From: JADJOY01 sp016713535 [NCBI: Deltaproteobacteria bacterium]
Lineage (GTDB): Bacteria; JADJOY01
Length of the DNA: 64,000 nucleotides
NCBI GenBank assembly: GCA_016713535.1
Contig: JADJOY010000021.1
Coordinates: forward strand, 166,021 to 230,020
Direction: 5' to 3'
Shown: positions 8,245 to 16,573 of the stretch, one piece after another
Layout of the letters: every line of letters starts with the position of its first letter
How positions within the stretch are numbered: the first letter of the stretch is position 1
The notes under the pieces: model-generated
The model's database searches: none
What the model saw: the letters and a program-made list of their open reading frames with translations, nothing else
What the model was told of the DNA's origin: nothing
Translations under genes and position numbers: made by a program

Positions 8245-9228
8245 GTGTCGCGCGATCCGAGCTCGAGCCGCGCCCTCCCAAGCTTGCGCCACGCGGCGCC
8301 GTGGCTCGGCGTGGTCGCGACGCTGCTCGGCGTGCTGGCCATGAGCGCGCGCGGCTACGCGCTGTCGCGCTGGGCGCAAGGACACGGGCTCGGCTGGCTG
8401 GTGTCGTGGACGATCCCCGCGGCGATGGCGCTGGTGGCGCTGCGCTACGGCCAGATCTACGAGCACCTCGGGGTCGCGGCGGCGGTGGCCAAGCCGTGGG
8501 TGGTGGTGGGCATGGTCGCCGAGGCGTGCGTGGTGCTGCTGGGCGACAGCGAGATCGAGCACTTCCACGTGCTCACCTTCGGACTGCTCGGGTTCGCGCT
8601 GGTGTGGGCGCTCGTGCCTCGCTACGGCTTCCGGCACGGCGGCGCGCTGGTGCTGCTCGTCGGGACCGCGCTCGGGCTCGCCGACGAGATGTTCCAGGGC
8701 TTCCTGCCCGATCGCGTGTACGACGGTCGTGACGTGACGATGAACGCGCTCGCGGTGGCCGCGGCGCTCGCCTTCAGTTGCCCGTTCGCGCCCCGCCTCG
8801 GCCGGCCGCCGCTCACCGTGCCGCGCGGCGTGTGGGTCGCGAGCGCGGTGCTCGCGAGCGTGGTGGCGACGAGCCTGGCGCTCGGCGCGCGTCCGCACCT
8901 CGGTCGCAAGGAGCTGATCGGGTCGTGGCAGAGCCCGGGCGAGTGCGGCGCGCTCGAGGTGCTCACGTTCCGTCGCGACGGGCGGGTGCTCTGGCAGGCG
9001 GGTGACGGGAAGGCGAGCGAAGGTGTGTGGTCACTCGACGCCAACGCCTTCGAGGCGATCCTCTCGGTCGACGCCAAGGCGTCACGGGCCGGCTCGCCGC
9101 TCGCGTCGGGTGCGTGCTCGTTCGCGCGCGCGGTGCCGGAGCGCGGCGAGATCGCGGTCTCGTCGAGCTCGCTCGCGTTGCCGCGGGGCGGGCGGGCGTG
9201 GACGCGCCACGTCGAACCGCCGCGCTGA
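8245..9228 (+). CDS. VanZ-like membrane protein with C-terminal extracytoplasmic domain
   Basis: The N-terminal ~200 residues hold about six hydrophobic segments and the VanZ signature GLADEMFQGFLPDR...DGRDVTMN (E, Q, F-x-P-x-R, D, N). A final transmembrane helix (VASAVLASVVATSLAL) precedes a ~90-residue soluble tail with a lipocalin-like GSWQSPGECG/FRRDGRVLW/GVWSLD pattern. VanZ proteins contribute low-level teicoplanin resistance in enterococci, but most members are uncharacterised. GTG 8245 is the first plausible start; ATG 8341 is an alternative inside the first helix. Confidence 0.7.
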   Translation: MSRDPSSSRALPSLRHAAPWLGVVATLLGVLAMSARGYALSRWAQGHGLGWLVSWTIPAAMALVALRYGQIYEHLGVAAAVAKPWVVVGMVAEACVVLLGDSEIEHFHVLTFGLLGFALVWALVPRYGFRHGGALVLLVGTALGLADEMFQGFLPDRVYDGRDVTMNALAVAAALAFSCPFAPRLGRPPLTVPRGVWVASAVLASVVATSLALGARPHLGRKELIGSWQSPGECGALEVLTFRRDGRVLWQAGDGKASEGVWSLDANAFEAILSVDAKASRAGSPLASGACSFARAVPERGEIAVSSSSLALPRGGRAWTRHVEPPR

Positions 9229-9295
9229 GGCGACGGCCCGACCGGAGTCGGGCCCTCCGCAGGGAACCGGAGTCGGAGCGCGGGTGGGCGCCGCG

Positions 9296-9691
9296 CTACG
9301 ACGCCGCCGCGTCCCTGGCGGTCCGGACCTCGTCGACGACCTTGCGGATGTCGGCGATCGAGAACGGCTTGGGGATGAACTTGTAGGCGCCGTTGCGGAG
9401 CGCGTCCTCGCGCAGGTTCTGCGCCTCCTTGCCGAAGCCCGAGACCATCACCACCGGCAGCCTGGGATGCCGAGCGTGGATCTCGCGGAACGCGTCGACG
9501 CCGTTTTGCACCGGCATCATGATGTCCATGAAGACCAGGTCGAAGTCACGCTCCTCCACCTGGAGGACCGCGTCGCGACCGTTGGTCGCCATGGTCACGT
9601 CGCACTGCTGGTCGTTGAGGATGAACCGCATGAGCTCGCGGATCGTTTCCTCGTCATCCGCCACCAACACGCGGAGTTGAGCACGCGACAT
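9296..9691 (-). CDS. Single-domain response regulator (CheY-like receiver)
   Basis: This 131-residue protein is a bare receiver domain. The acidic pair is in VADDEE, the phospho-acceptor Asp in LVFMDIMMP, the switch Ser in VMVSGFG and the conserved Lys in FIPKPFS. It has no output domain, so it probably acts by phosphotransfer or protein contact. No histidine kinase lies nearby. A GCTAGGGT sequence upstream (minus strand, near 9752) resembles the -10 hexamer seen before hisS. Confidence 0.9.
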   Translation of the reverse strand: MSRAQLRVLVADDEETIRELMRFILNDQQCDVTMATNGRDAVLQVEERDFDLVFMDIMMPVQNGVDAFREIHARHPRLPVVMVSGFGKEAQNLREDALRNGAYKFIPKPFSIADIRKVVDEVRTARDAAAS

Positions 9692-9881
9692 GCGAGGGGT
9701 TCCGGAAGGGCGCGAGCGCGGATTCGTGCCCGCGCCCGATCGGGGCTACCCTAGCACACGGTCCGGCGCGCGACGCGCCAGGCGGAGGGCGCGATCGACT
9801 CGCGGCCCTCTTGCCCGTCTCGCCGGCGCTTCGCTATGTTTCGCCGCTCGCTCGCTTCCCGAGTCGTGTGCGAGCGGACGC

Positions 9882-9956
9882 GGGGCCGTAGCTCAACTGG
9901 GAGAGCGCCTGACTGGCAGTCAGGAGGTAGAGGGTTCGACTCCTTCGGCTCCACCA
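9882..9956 (+). tRNA. tRNA-Ala (GGC)
   Basis: Acceptor GGGGCCG (9882-9888) pairs with CGGCTCC (9946-9952). The D-arm is TAGCTCAACTGGGAGAGC. The anticodon stem CCTGA/TCAGG encloses loop CTGGCAG with anticodon GGC. The T-arm contains GGTTCGACTCC and CCA is encoded. All stems pair. Confidence 0.95.
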
Positions 9957-9998
9957 CGGTGTCGCTTTCGCGGTGGACGCACCGCCTTCGCGTCTCTC

Positions 9999-10556
9999 AT
10001 GACGTCTCCTCACGTGGCGGTTCGGCTCGCGCGCCTGGCGGTGCTGATCGTGGGCATCGGACTCGGCGGCGTGCTCGAGGTGTGGGCGATGGGCGCGCGT
10101 GACGGAGCGTCGTCCGCGCTCACGGTGCGCGCGGTCGCGGCCGGTGGTCACGCGAGCGTCGCGAGCGGGCCCACGGCCTGGCTCGCGCGCTCCGCGGGCG
10201 AGCTCGAGCGCACCACGGCGTCGCGCTTGCCGGGCTTCGTGATGCCGTCCGAGCCCACCCAGCCGGCGATCGACTGGAGCCGCGAGGTGGTCGTGGGCGT
10301 GGCGTCGGGCGAGCGTCCGACCGGCGGCTACTCGATCGAGATCGTGTCGGCCGCGCGCCACGGCCGCACGCTCGAGGTCACGGTGCGCGAGAAGCGGCCC
10401 GACCCCGGGACGATGACCATCCAGGTGCTCACCACTCCGTGGGCGCTCGCCGCGGTCGCGGTGGATGGAGAGGTCGACCAGGTGATCGTCCGCGACGAGA
10501 AGGGCCGCGAGCTCAGGCCGTCCGAGCCCACCCGCGGCGGCCCCGCCGTCCGCTAG
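9999..10556 (+). CDS. PrcB-like protein
   Basis: The 185-residue protein starts at ATG 9999 with an N-terminal hydrophobic segment (LARLAVLIVGIGLGGVLEVW), probably a signal or anchor. The C-terminal half (VVVGVASGERPTGGYSIEI, VTVREKRPDPG) matches the PrcB C-terminal beta-fold found in subunits of spirochaete and delta-proteobacterial protease complexes. Its TAG stop is the first three bases of a mobile-element-like inverted repeat, so the original 3' end may have been altered by that insertion. Confidence 0.7.
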   Translation: MTSPHVAVRLARLAVLIVGIGLGGVLEVWAMGARDGASSALTVRAVAAGGHASVASGPTAWLARSAGELERTTASRLPGFVMPSEPTQPAIDWSREVVVGVASGERPTGGYSIEIVSAARHGRTLEVTVREKRPDPGTMTIQVLTTPWALAAVAVDGEVDQVIVRDEKGRELRPSEPTRGGPAVR

Positions 10557-10735
10557 CCCGGGTTATTCATGAAAGTTCGTAGCGAGGCCGCCAAGCGTCG
10601 AGCAGATTCGGGCGAACGCAGGATTTTTGGCCGCAGGCGTACTCAACAGTACGTCGAGGACCGGAAATCCGAGTACGCCCGAAGATGCCGGCGATCGGCG
10701 GCCGCAGTAGAAGGCTTCATGAATAATCCGGGCTA
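10554..10735. mobile_element. MITE-like element with near-perfect 20-bp terminal inverted repeats
   Basis: The left end TAGCCCGGGTTATTCATGAA (10554-10573) and the right end (10716-10735) are inverted copies with one mismatch, enclosing about 140 bases with no coding frame. The interior has further short palindromes (GTAC...GTAC, GGCCGC). Size and structure fit a miniature inverted-repeat element mobilised in trans. The TAG at the left tip serves as the stop codon of the PrcB-like gene. Confidence 0.7.
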
Positions 10736-10736
10736 G

Positions 10737-10769
10737 GAGCCCGTTGCGCGCCGTACGCGCGACGGGCTC
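10737..10769. terminator. Strong hairpin, possible terminator between prcB-like and lipA
   Basis: GAGCCCGT...ACGGGCTC forms an 8-bp stem, extended by TGCGCG/CGCGCG to 14 bp with a short loop. There is no clear T-tract on either strand, so a terminator role for the converging genes is only likely. It begins two bases after the MITE-like element. Confidence 0.4.
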
Positions 10770-11087
10770 CCATATGCAACGTCACGATTCGTAGCGACCG
10801 GTCTCGGCGTCCCATCGGCTTCGGCGGCGACGAAGCGCCGCCCTCCAGCCCGTTCGGCGCAAGGGCGATCCAAATCGTGGTGGCCCATTTAGCGCGACCC
10901 ACCGTCCCGCGGGAGCGCGCGAGCACCAGGCGGTTCGTGGAGCGTCGGTGCTCCGTCACCGCCCCGCCGATCGAGCGCCGCCGGTGCGGAGCGAGAGGTC
11001 GCACAGGCGTAGGCCGTTGGGAGGGGCGCGCGTCGCGCGCCCGGCGATACGGGCGGGCGCGAGCGCCGCCGAGCTCGCCGATCCCTG
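10770..11087. other. Intergenic region downstream of lipA, no gene found
   Basis: About 320 bases contain palindromic pieces of the GGCGACGAAGCGCCGCCCTCC type seen elsewhere in this window, and no convincing coding frame. It lies between convergent genes. Confidence 0.5.
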
Positions 11088-11969
11088 CTACAGCCTCGAC
11101 GCGAGCTCGTCCGCCTTGTAGGAGCTGCGCACCAGCGGCGCGGACGCGACCTCCTCGAAGCCCAGCGCGCGCGCCAGGCACCCCAGCTCCTCGAACACCG
11201 CGGGCTCCCAGAAGTGCTGCACCGGCAGGTGCTGGCGGGATGGCCGCAGGTACTGGCCGAGGGTGAGCACGCGGCAGCCGTGGTCGCGCAGGTCGCGGAG
11301 CGCCTGACGCACCTCGTCCAGGTCCTCGCCCAGCCCGAGCATGAGGCTCGACTTGGTGAGCATGCCGCGCTTCGCCGCGTGCGCGATCGCCCCCAGCGAG
11401 CGCTCGTAGCTCGCCTGCGGGCGCACCGTGCGCTGGAGCCGCGCCACGGTCTCGAGGTTGTGCGCGAGCACGTCGGGGCGCGCCTCGATCACCACGTCGA
11501 GGTGCTCGGCGCGCGCGTGGAAGTCCGGGATCAGCACCTCGATCCCCATCGAAGGCGCCGCCGCGCGCAGCGCGCGGATGGTGGCGGCCCAGTGCGCGGC
11601 GCCGCCGTCGGGCAGGTCGTCGCGGTCGACGCTGGTGAGCACCGCGTAGGTCAGGTCGAGCCCGGCGAGCAGCTCGGCGACGTGGCGCGGCTCGTCGGGG
11701 TCGAGGGGCGCCGGCCGGCCGGTCGCGACGTCGCAGAAGCCGCACGAGCGCGTGCACACGTTGCCGCCGATCATCACGGTGAGCGTGCGGCGGTTCCAGC
11801 ACTCGCCGATGTTCGGGCACGAGGCGCTCTCGCACACCGTGTGCAGGCCGAGCTCGCGGACCCGCGCCTTGAGGTCGTGGTGCCCGGGACCGGAGGCCGG
11901 CCGCACGCGCACCCACTCGGGCAGGCGCCGCGGCGGTGGCTCGGTGCCGAGCGAGACGCGGTGGCTCAC
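11088..11969 (-). CDS. lipA: Lipoyl synthase LipA
   Basis: This 293-residue radical-SAM enzyme inserts two sulfurs into protein-bound octanoyl groups to make lipoate. The auxiliary cluster motif is CESASCPNIGEC (C-x4-C-x5-C) near residue 46. The radical-SAM motif CTRSCGFC follows near residue 72. The characteristic C-terminal RSSYKADE is present near residue 283. GTG 11969 overlaps the lipB stop (GTGA), so the two genes are translationally coupled in the order lipB-lipA. Confidence 0.96.
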   Translation of the reverse strand: MSHRVSLGTEPPPRRLPEWVRVRPASGPGHHDLKARVRELGLHTVCESASCPNIGECWNRRTLTVMIGGNVCTRSCGFCDVATGRPAPLDPDEPRHVAELLAGLDLTYAVLTSVDRDDLPDGGAAHWAATIRALRAAAPSMGIEVLIPDFHARAEHLDVVIEARPDVLAHNLETVARLQRTVRPQASYERSLGAIAHAAKRGMLTKSSLMLGLGEDLDEVRQALRDLRDHGCRVLTLGQYLRPSRQHLPVQHFWEPAVFEELGCLARALGFEEVASAPLVRSSYKADELASRL

Positions 11970-12670
11970 GAGCGCGCCTCCACCCGGCGGTCCGGGAAGA
12001 CCTCGCACCAGCGGCGCGCCACCAGCCCGCGCACGTGCTCGAGGCTCGCGTCGACTCCCTCGAGCCGGGTGCTGGTCATCCGCACGTCCGCGAGGCCACA
12101 GGGGTGCATGAGCGCGAACGGGGTCAGGTCGTTCTCGACGTTGAGCGCGAAGCCGTGGAGCGACACGCCGTCGGTGATGCGCACGCCGATCGAGGCGATC
12201 TTGCGATCGCTCGTCCACACCCCCACGCGCCCCGGGATCGCGCACGCCTCGAGGCCGAGGTCCGCGAGGACCCGCACCAGCACCGCCTCCAGCGCGTGCA
12301 CGTAGGTGGCGGGGAAGAGCCGGCGCTCGGCGAGGGACACGATGCCGTAGCCCACGAGCTGCCCGGGGCCGTGATACGTGATCTTGCCGCCGCGGTCGGT
12401 GGGGACGACCTCGATTCGACCCAACGTGGGGTGGTCGAGCGGCCCGTCGCCGCGCAGGAACTCGGCGCCGCCGGTGCGCCCCAGCGTCACCACGGGCGGG
12501 TGCTCGAGGAGCAGCAGCGTGTCGCCGCGCTGGCCCGCGACGCGCTCGGCGTGGAGGGAACGCTGGAGCTCCCACGCGTCGCGATAGGGGATCGAGCCGA
12601 GCATCACCACGGGCTCGTCCGGCGCGATGGGCGCGGACGGCGGAGCGATCGAGGCAGGTTCGGAGGACAT
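11966..12670 (-). CDS. lipB: Octanoyltransferase LipB
   Basis: This 234-residue cysteine/lysine acyltransferase moves octanoyl groups from acyl carrier protein to lipoyl domains. Visible hallmarks are EHPPVVTLGR, RGGKITYHGPGQLVGY, the catalytic-Lys region DRKIASIGVRI, and the cysteine in HPCGL. ATG 12670 (MSSEPAS) gives the usual length; longer upstream extensions are not lipB-like. A 17-bp perfect palindrome lies 26 bases upstream. Confidence 0.95.
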   Translation of the reverse strand: MSSEPASIAPPSAPIAPDEPVVMLGSIPYRDAWELQRSLHAERVAGQRGDTLLLLEHPPVVTLGRTGGAEFLRGDGPLDHPTLGRIEVVPTDRGGKITYHGPGQLVGYGIVSLAERRLFPATYVHALEAVLVRVLADLGLEACAIPGRVGVWTSDRKIASIGVRITDGVSLHGFALNVENDLTPFALMHPCGLADVRMTSTRLEGVDASLEHVRGLVARRWCEVFPDRRVEARS

Positions 12671-12695
12671 GGAGCGTTGGCGGCGTGTGTCGACC

Positions 12696-12712
12696 TTGCG
12701 TAGTGTACGCAA
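12696..12712. promoter_or_regulatory. Perfect palindrome between divergent lipB and hydrolase genes
   Basis: TTGCGTA-GTG-TACGCAA is a perfect 7+3+7 palindrome centred in the 79-base gap between lipB (minus) and the alpha/beta hydrolase (plus). Position and symmetry fit a dimeric repressor operator controlling one or both genes. No regulator gene is adjacent. Confidence 0.45.
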
Positions 12713-12749
12713 TGGCGTCCCCACGTGGGGCTCGCCCCCGCGCCCCGCC

Positions 12750-13673
12750 ATGAGCTTGCCCACCGATCCCGCCGCCACGAGCGCGCCGTCCGTGCCACCC
12801 GAGAGCGCGTGGCAGCGCTTCGCCAAGACCGTCACCGTCCTGCGCGGAGCGGGCAAGGCGCCGCTCCTCGAGCCCACCGATCCGGGGCTGCTCTTCCGCA
12901 CCACCCGCGACGCGCGCGGGCGTCCGTTCGAGCTGCGCATGGACGTCTACCGGGTGCCGGCGGGGCAGGCGAGCGACGGCACCAACTGTCTGCTGATCCA
13001 CGGCGGCTCGTTCGTCCTCGGCGATCGCGCCATGACGGCGTGCCGCTTCCTCGCCACCCGGCTGGTCGGCGAGGGCATCACGGTGGCGTCCGCCGACTAC
13101 CGGCTCACGCAGCAGAACGGGACCTTCCCGCGGCCGGTGCGGGACGTGAAGGCGGCGCTCGCGTACTGGGTGGAGAACGCCGAGCGCTTCGGCGCCGACC
13201 CGGCCAAGGTCACGCTGGTCGGCATCTCGGCCGGCGGGGCACTCTCGCTGCTCGCCCTCGGCTGGGCGGACGATCACCCGCTGCTCGCGGTTCCGGGCGG
13301 CCGTCCGCTCGCGACGCCGGGTGTGCGGCAGATGGCGTCGGTCTACGCGGTCAGCGAGTTCAGCTCGTTCACCCGCGGGATCACGCCGTGGCTGCGGCGG
13401 TGGGTCACGGGGACGTCGGATCCCGAGCGCTGGCGTGCGATGGCGCCCACGACGTCGTGCGGGTTCGACGCGCCGCTGCTGCAGATCCACGGCGACGCGG
13501 ACACCGTGGTGCCGGTCGAGCAGACGCACCGCATGGACGCCGCGCGCCGCGCCCTCGGCAAGCACGTCGAGACCCACATCTACCCGGGCGTGGCGCACGC
13601 GTTCTTCTCGTACCCGGGCTGCGAGGCCGCCGAGCGCGGCTGGTCCGACCTGATCCGCTTCGTCCGCTCCTGA
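12750..13673 (+). CDS. Alpha/beta hydrolase (HSL-like esterase)
   Basis: This 307-residue protein starts at ATG 12750. The oxyanion motif HGGSF (near residue 86) and nucleophile elbow GISAGG (near 159) mark the hormone-sensitive-lipase branch. The acid is probably in HGDADTVVP (near 250) and the catalytic His in GVAHAFF (near 284). There is no signal peptide, so it is probably a cytoplasmic esterase or lipase. It is divergent from lipB. Confidence 0.85.
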   Translation: MSLPTDPAATSAPSVPPESAWQRFAKTVTVLRGAGKAPLLEPTDPGLLFRTTRDARGRPFELRMDVYRVPAGQASDGTNCLLIHGGSFVLGDRAMTACRFLATRLVGEGITVASADYRLTQQNGTFPRPVRDVKAALAYWVENAERFGADPAKVTLVGISAGGALSLLALGWADDHPLLAVPGGRPLATPGVRQMASVYAVSEFSSFTRGITPWLRRWVTGTSDPERWRAMAPTTSCGFDAPLLQIHGDADTVVPVEQTHRMDAARRALGKHVETHIYPGVAHAFFSYPGCEAAERGWSDLIRFVRS

Positions 13674-13930
13674 GGCGGCCCGCCGGAGGCGGGCCCTCCG
13701 AGGGTGGCGGCGCATCGGATCGGTCGAGAGCGTGCGCACCGGCTCGCCGGCAGACCGGGCACCGAGCGGCTGGAGCGCGGCCGCTCCGTCGGCCGCCAGC
13801 GCCTCGGACCGCGAATGCGCGGGCGCGGTGGCGCGCCCGTGCGGGCGCACCGGGTGTGATCGTGCCGCGCGATCCCGTCGTGCTTCCGCATCGTCGCGCG
13901 CGGCGCGCAGCTTGCTCCCTCGCACCCGCC

Positions 13931-15262
13931 ATGGGCGTCGCGAGAGAGGTGCCGCGGGCGTCCCCGGCGCGCGCGTCCGCGACGCGCTGGGCACTGCCCG
14001 CCGCCGCGCTCGCGTTCGGCGCCGGGCTGGTCGGCGGCGAGGCGCTGCACCCGCGGGCCGTGGTGCTCGCGGCGCTCGCAGCGAGCGTCGCGGCATGCAC
14101 CTGGCGCGCCCGCGAAGACCGCTCCCGCGTCGGCGCGCTGCTCGCGGGCTTCGCGATCGTCGGCCTCGCGCGCGGCGGCGCGCTGCCGCGGGAAGGGGAC
14201 GTCGAGCGCGCGGTCGCGCGCTGGCTCGATCGCGACGTGGTGGTGGTCGGCCGCGAGGTCACGCTCCCCGATGGCGCGATCGACGAGAGCCGCTTCACCC
14301 TCGACCTGGAGGCCGTGCGCGACGAGCACGGGTGGAGCCCTGTTCGCGCGTGCGTCCGCGTGGTCGCGGCGGTGCCGCCCGCGGCGCTGCGTGGCTCGCG
14401 TCGCGTCGCGCTGCGCGGGCGGCTCAGGCCGATCCGCGACAGCGGGAACCCGGGCGAGTCGCCGCGGGCGGCCGCTCTCCACCGCGCCGGGATTGCCGCC
14501 ACGCTCACCGCGCGTGACGCCGCGTGGATCGTGCCGCTCGGGCCGGCGCATCCCGGCGAGAGCGAGTCGCTCGCCGACCGTGTGTGGCGCTGGCGCGTGG
14601 CGACGGCCGCGCTCCTCGAGGCGAGTGTCCCCGCCCCCCACGCCGCGGTGCTCGAGGCGCTGCTGATCGGTCTCACCGGCGGCGTCCCGCCCGCGCTCGC
14701 CGAGGTGTTCGTGCGCACCGGGACCGCGCACGTGCTGGCGGTGAGCGGCCTCAACGTGGCGCTGGTGGTGATGGCGAGCTACTGGCCGGCGCGCTGGCTG
14801 CTGGGTGCCTCGCGGCGGCTCGCGGAGCACGGCCACGCGGCAGCGCTCGCCGCCGCCGTGGCGTTCGCGGCGGCGCTCGCCTACGTGCTGCTCGCCGGCG
14901 CGGAGGCGCCGGTGGTCCGCTCGGTCGTGGCGAGCGGCTGCGCGCTCGCGGCCACGTGGCTCGGCCGCCCCGGCGCCGCGCTCGCGAGCCTCGCGCTCGC
15001 ATTCCTCGGCATCACCGCGCTCGCGCCCGAGTCGCTGTGGTCGGTGTCCTTCCAGCTCTCGTTCCTCGCCACCGCGGGGCTGGTGCTCGCCGGCGACCGC
15101 TTCGGCCCCGGCGCCCGCGCGGGGCCGGGCAGCGACTGGGTGGCGCGTCTCGCGCGTGGCGCCCTCGAGACCACCGCGGCGACCGTGGTCGCGACCTGGG
15201 TGACGCTGCCGCTGACGGCGAGCGTGTTCGGGCGCTGGACCGCCCGGGCTCGTCGCCAACCC
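13931..15262 (+). pseudogene. comEC: ComEC/Rec2 DNA-uptake channel, 5' part (frame break near 15255)
   Basis: ComEC carries single-stranded DNA across the inner membrane during transformation. This part holds an N-terminal hydrophobic region, an OB-fold-like DUF4131 segment (residues 90-190) and the competence domain with LIGLTGGVPPALAEVFVRTGTAHVLAVSGLNV near residue 240, followed by membrane helices. Around 15255 the frame changes by +1 into the 3' part, which continues the expected GLVANPLAVP sequence. The original frame stays open to 16084, but that product is not ComEC-like. The break lies in a CCGCCCGGG run, so an assembly error is quite possible. Confidence 0.85.
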
Positions 15263-15269
15263 GCTTGCC

Positions 15270-16445
15270 GTGCCGCCTTTCGCCACCGCCGCGGTGCCGA
15301 TCGGGCTCGCGGGCGTGGTGTGCGCGGCGGTCGCACCGCCGCTCGCGCCGTGGGTTTTCCAGCTCGCCGAGGCGCCGGTGGCGGCGGGCCTCGGCGTGCT
15401 CGACGGCATCGCCACCTGGCACGGTCTCGACGGAACCGTGCCGCGCGCGCCCGCGCTCGTCGCCGTGCTCGCCACCGCGCTCGCTGTGGCGGCGCTGGTG
15501 GTTCCGGCGCGCCGGCACGCCCGGCTCGCGGCAGCCGCGGCGGTGGCGGTGATGCTCGGCGCCGGACTCGCGCCTCGCATCCGCGCACACCTGCGCACGG
15601 CGCCCGAGGTGACGTTCCTGGCGGTCGGCCACGGCGACGCCGCGGTGGTCTCGCTGCCCCGCGCGCGCACCTGGCTGGTCGACGCCGGTCCGGGGCTCGA
15701 GGCGCGCCGCGGTGGCGCGCCCTCGGTGGTGGTGCCGGCGCTCGGGGCGCTCGGTGCGACCCGCGTCGACGTGCTGGTCGCGAGCCACCTCCAGCTCGAT
15801 CACGTCGGCGGGCTCGGCGCGCTCCTCGAGCGCTTCGACGTCGGCGAGATCTGGCTGCCCGCGGGGGTGCCGTGCCCGAGCTGGCTCACCCGCGACCTCG
15901 AGCGCGCCGCCCGGCGCGGCACCGCGCTCGTCGAGCTGAGTGCCGCGACCGCGCCGTTCGAGCGCGACGGGTTCGCCGTGGAGGTGCTGCATCCGCCGCG
16001 GGATCCCGCCGGCCTCACCGCGAACGACGCCTCGCTGGTGCTGCGGCTACGCACTCCAGGCGGCAGCGTGCTCTTCGCGGGTGACGTCGAGCGCGAGGGT
16101 GAGCGCCTGCTGGTGGCCGCGGCCCGCGATGCCCGAGCGGACGTCCTCAAGGTGCCGCACCACGGCTCGGCCACGTCGTCGAGCTTCGCGCTCCTGCGCG
16201 CGGTGGCGCCGCGGATCGCGGTGGTGAGCGCCCCTCGCGGCTCGCTCCGTCACCCGTCGAGCGAGGTGGTCGCGCGCCTCACGGCGCTCGGGGCGCGGGT
16301 CCTCGACACCGGGCGGGACGGCGCGGTCACGGTGCGGCTCGCGCCGCCCACGCCGGCGGTGATCCGCCCGAGCCAGTCGTGCGCCGCCGTGAAACCCGCG
16401 AGCGAGGCCCTCGGCGCCACCGCGGCTGCTTCGGTGCCGCGTTGA
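15270..16445 (+). CDS. comEC: ComEC/Rec2, 3' part with metallo-beta-lactamase domain
   Basis: This frame continues comEC after the break near 15255. It starts with the last membrane helices, then a C-terminal metallo-beta-lactamase-fold domain from about residue 110. Recognisable elements are AVGHGDAAVV, SHLQLDHVGG (the canonical HxHxDH is degenerate: S-H-L-Q-L-D-H), AGDVE and KVPHHGS. In ComEC this domain is thought to degrade the non-transported strand. With the 5' part it makes a protein of about 838 residues, a normal ComEC length. Downstream is the hisS promoter. Confidence 0.85.
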   Translation: MPPFATAAVPIGLAGVVCAAVAPPLAPWVFQLAEAPVAAGLGVLDGIATWHGLDGTVPRAPALVAVLATALAVAALVVPARRHARLAAAAAVAVMLGAGLAPRIRAHLRTAPEVTFLAVGHGDAAVVSLPRARTWLVDAGPGLEARRGGAPSVVVPALGALGATRVDVLVASHLQLDHVGGLGALLERFDVGEIWLPAGVPCPSWLTRDLERAARRGTALVELSAATAPFERDGFAVEVLHPPRDPAGLTANDASLVLRLRTPGGSVLFAGDVEREGERLLVAAARDARADVLKVPHHGSATSSSFALLRAVAPRIAVVSAPRGSLRHPSSEVVARLTALGARVLDTGRDGAVTVRLAPPTPAVIRPSQSCAAVKPASEALGATAAASVPR

Positions 16446-16471
16446 CGAAACCCTCGAGCCTTAGCTAGGGT
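16442..16471 (+). promoter_or_regulatory. Sigma-70-type promoter for hisS-aspS
   Basis: TTGACG (16442-16447) and TAGGGT (16466-16471) are separated by 18 bases. The -35 overlaps the comEC stop codon. The hisS start is about 100 bases downstream. The call rests on sequence match and position only. Confidence 0.4.
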
Positions 16472-16573
16472 GCGCCGCTTACGATCCCGGAAACGATTGG
16501 GAATCGTTCGATAAAACCAGCGTTTTCGATCTTCCGCCGCGCCAGGCTCGAGTGGCCGCGGCCACCGGTTGCC

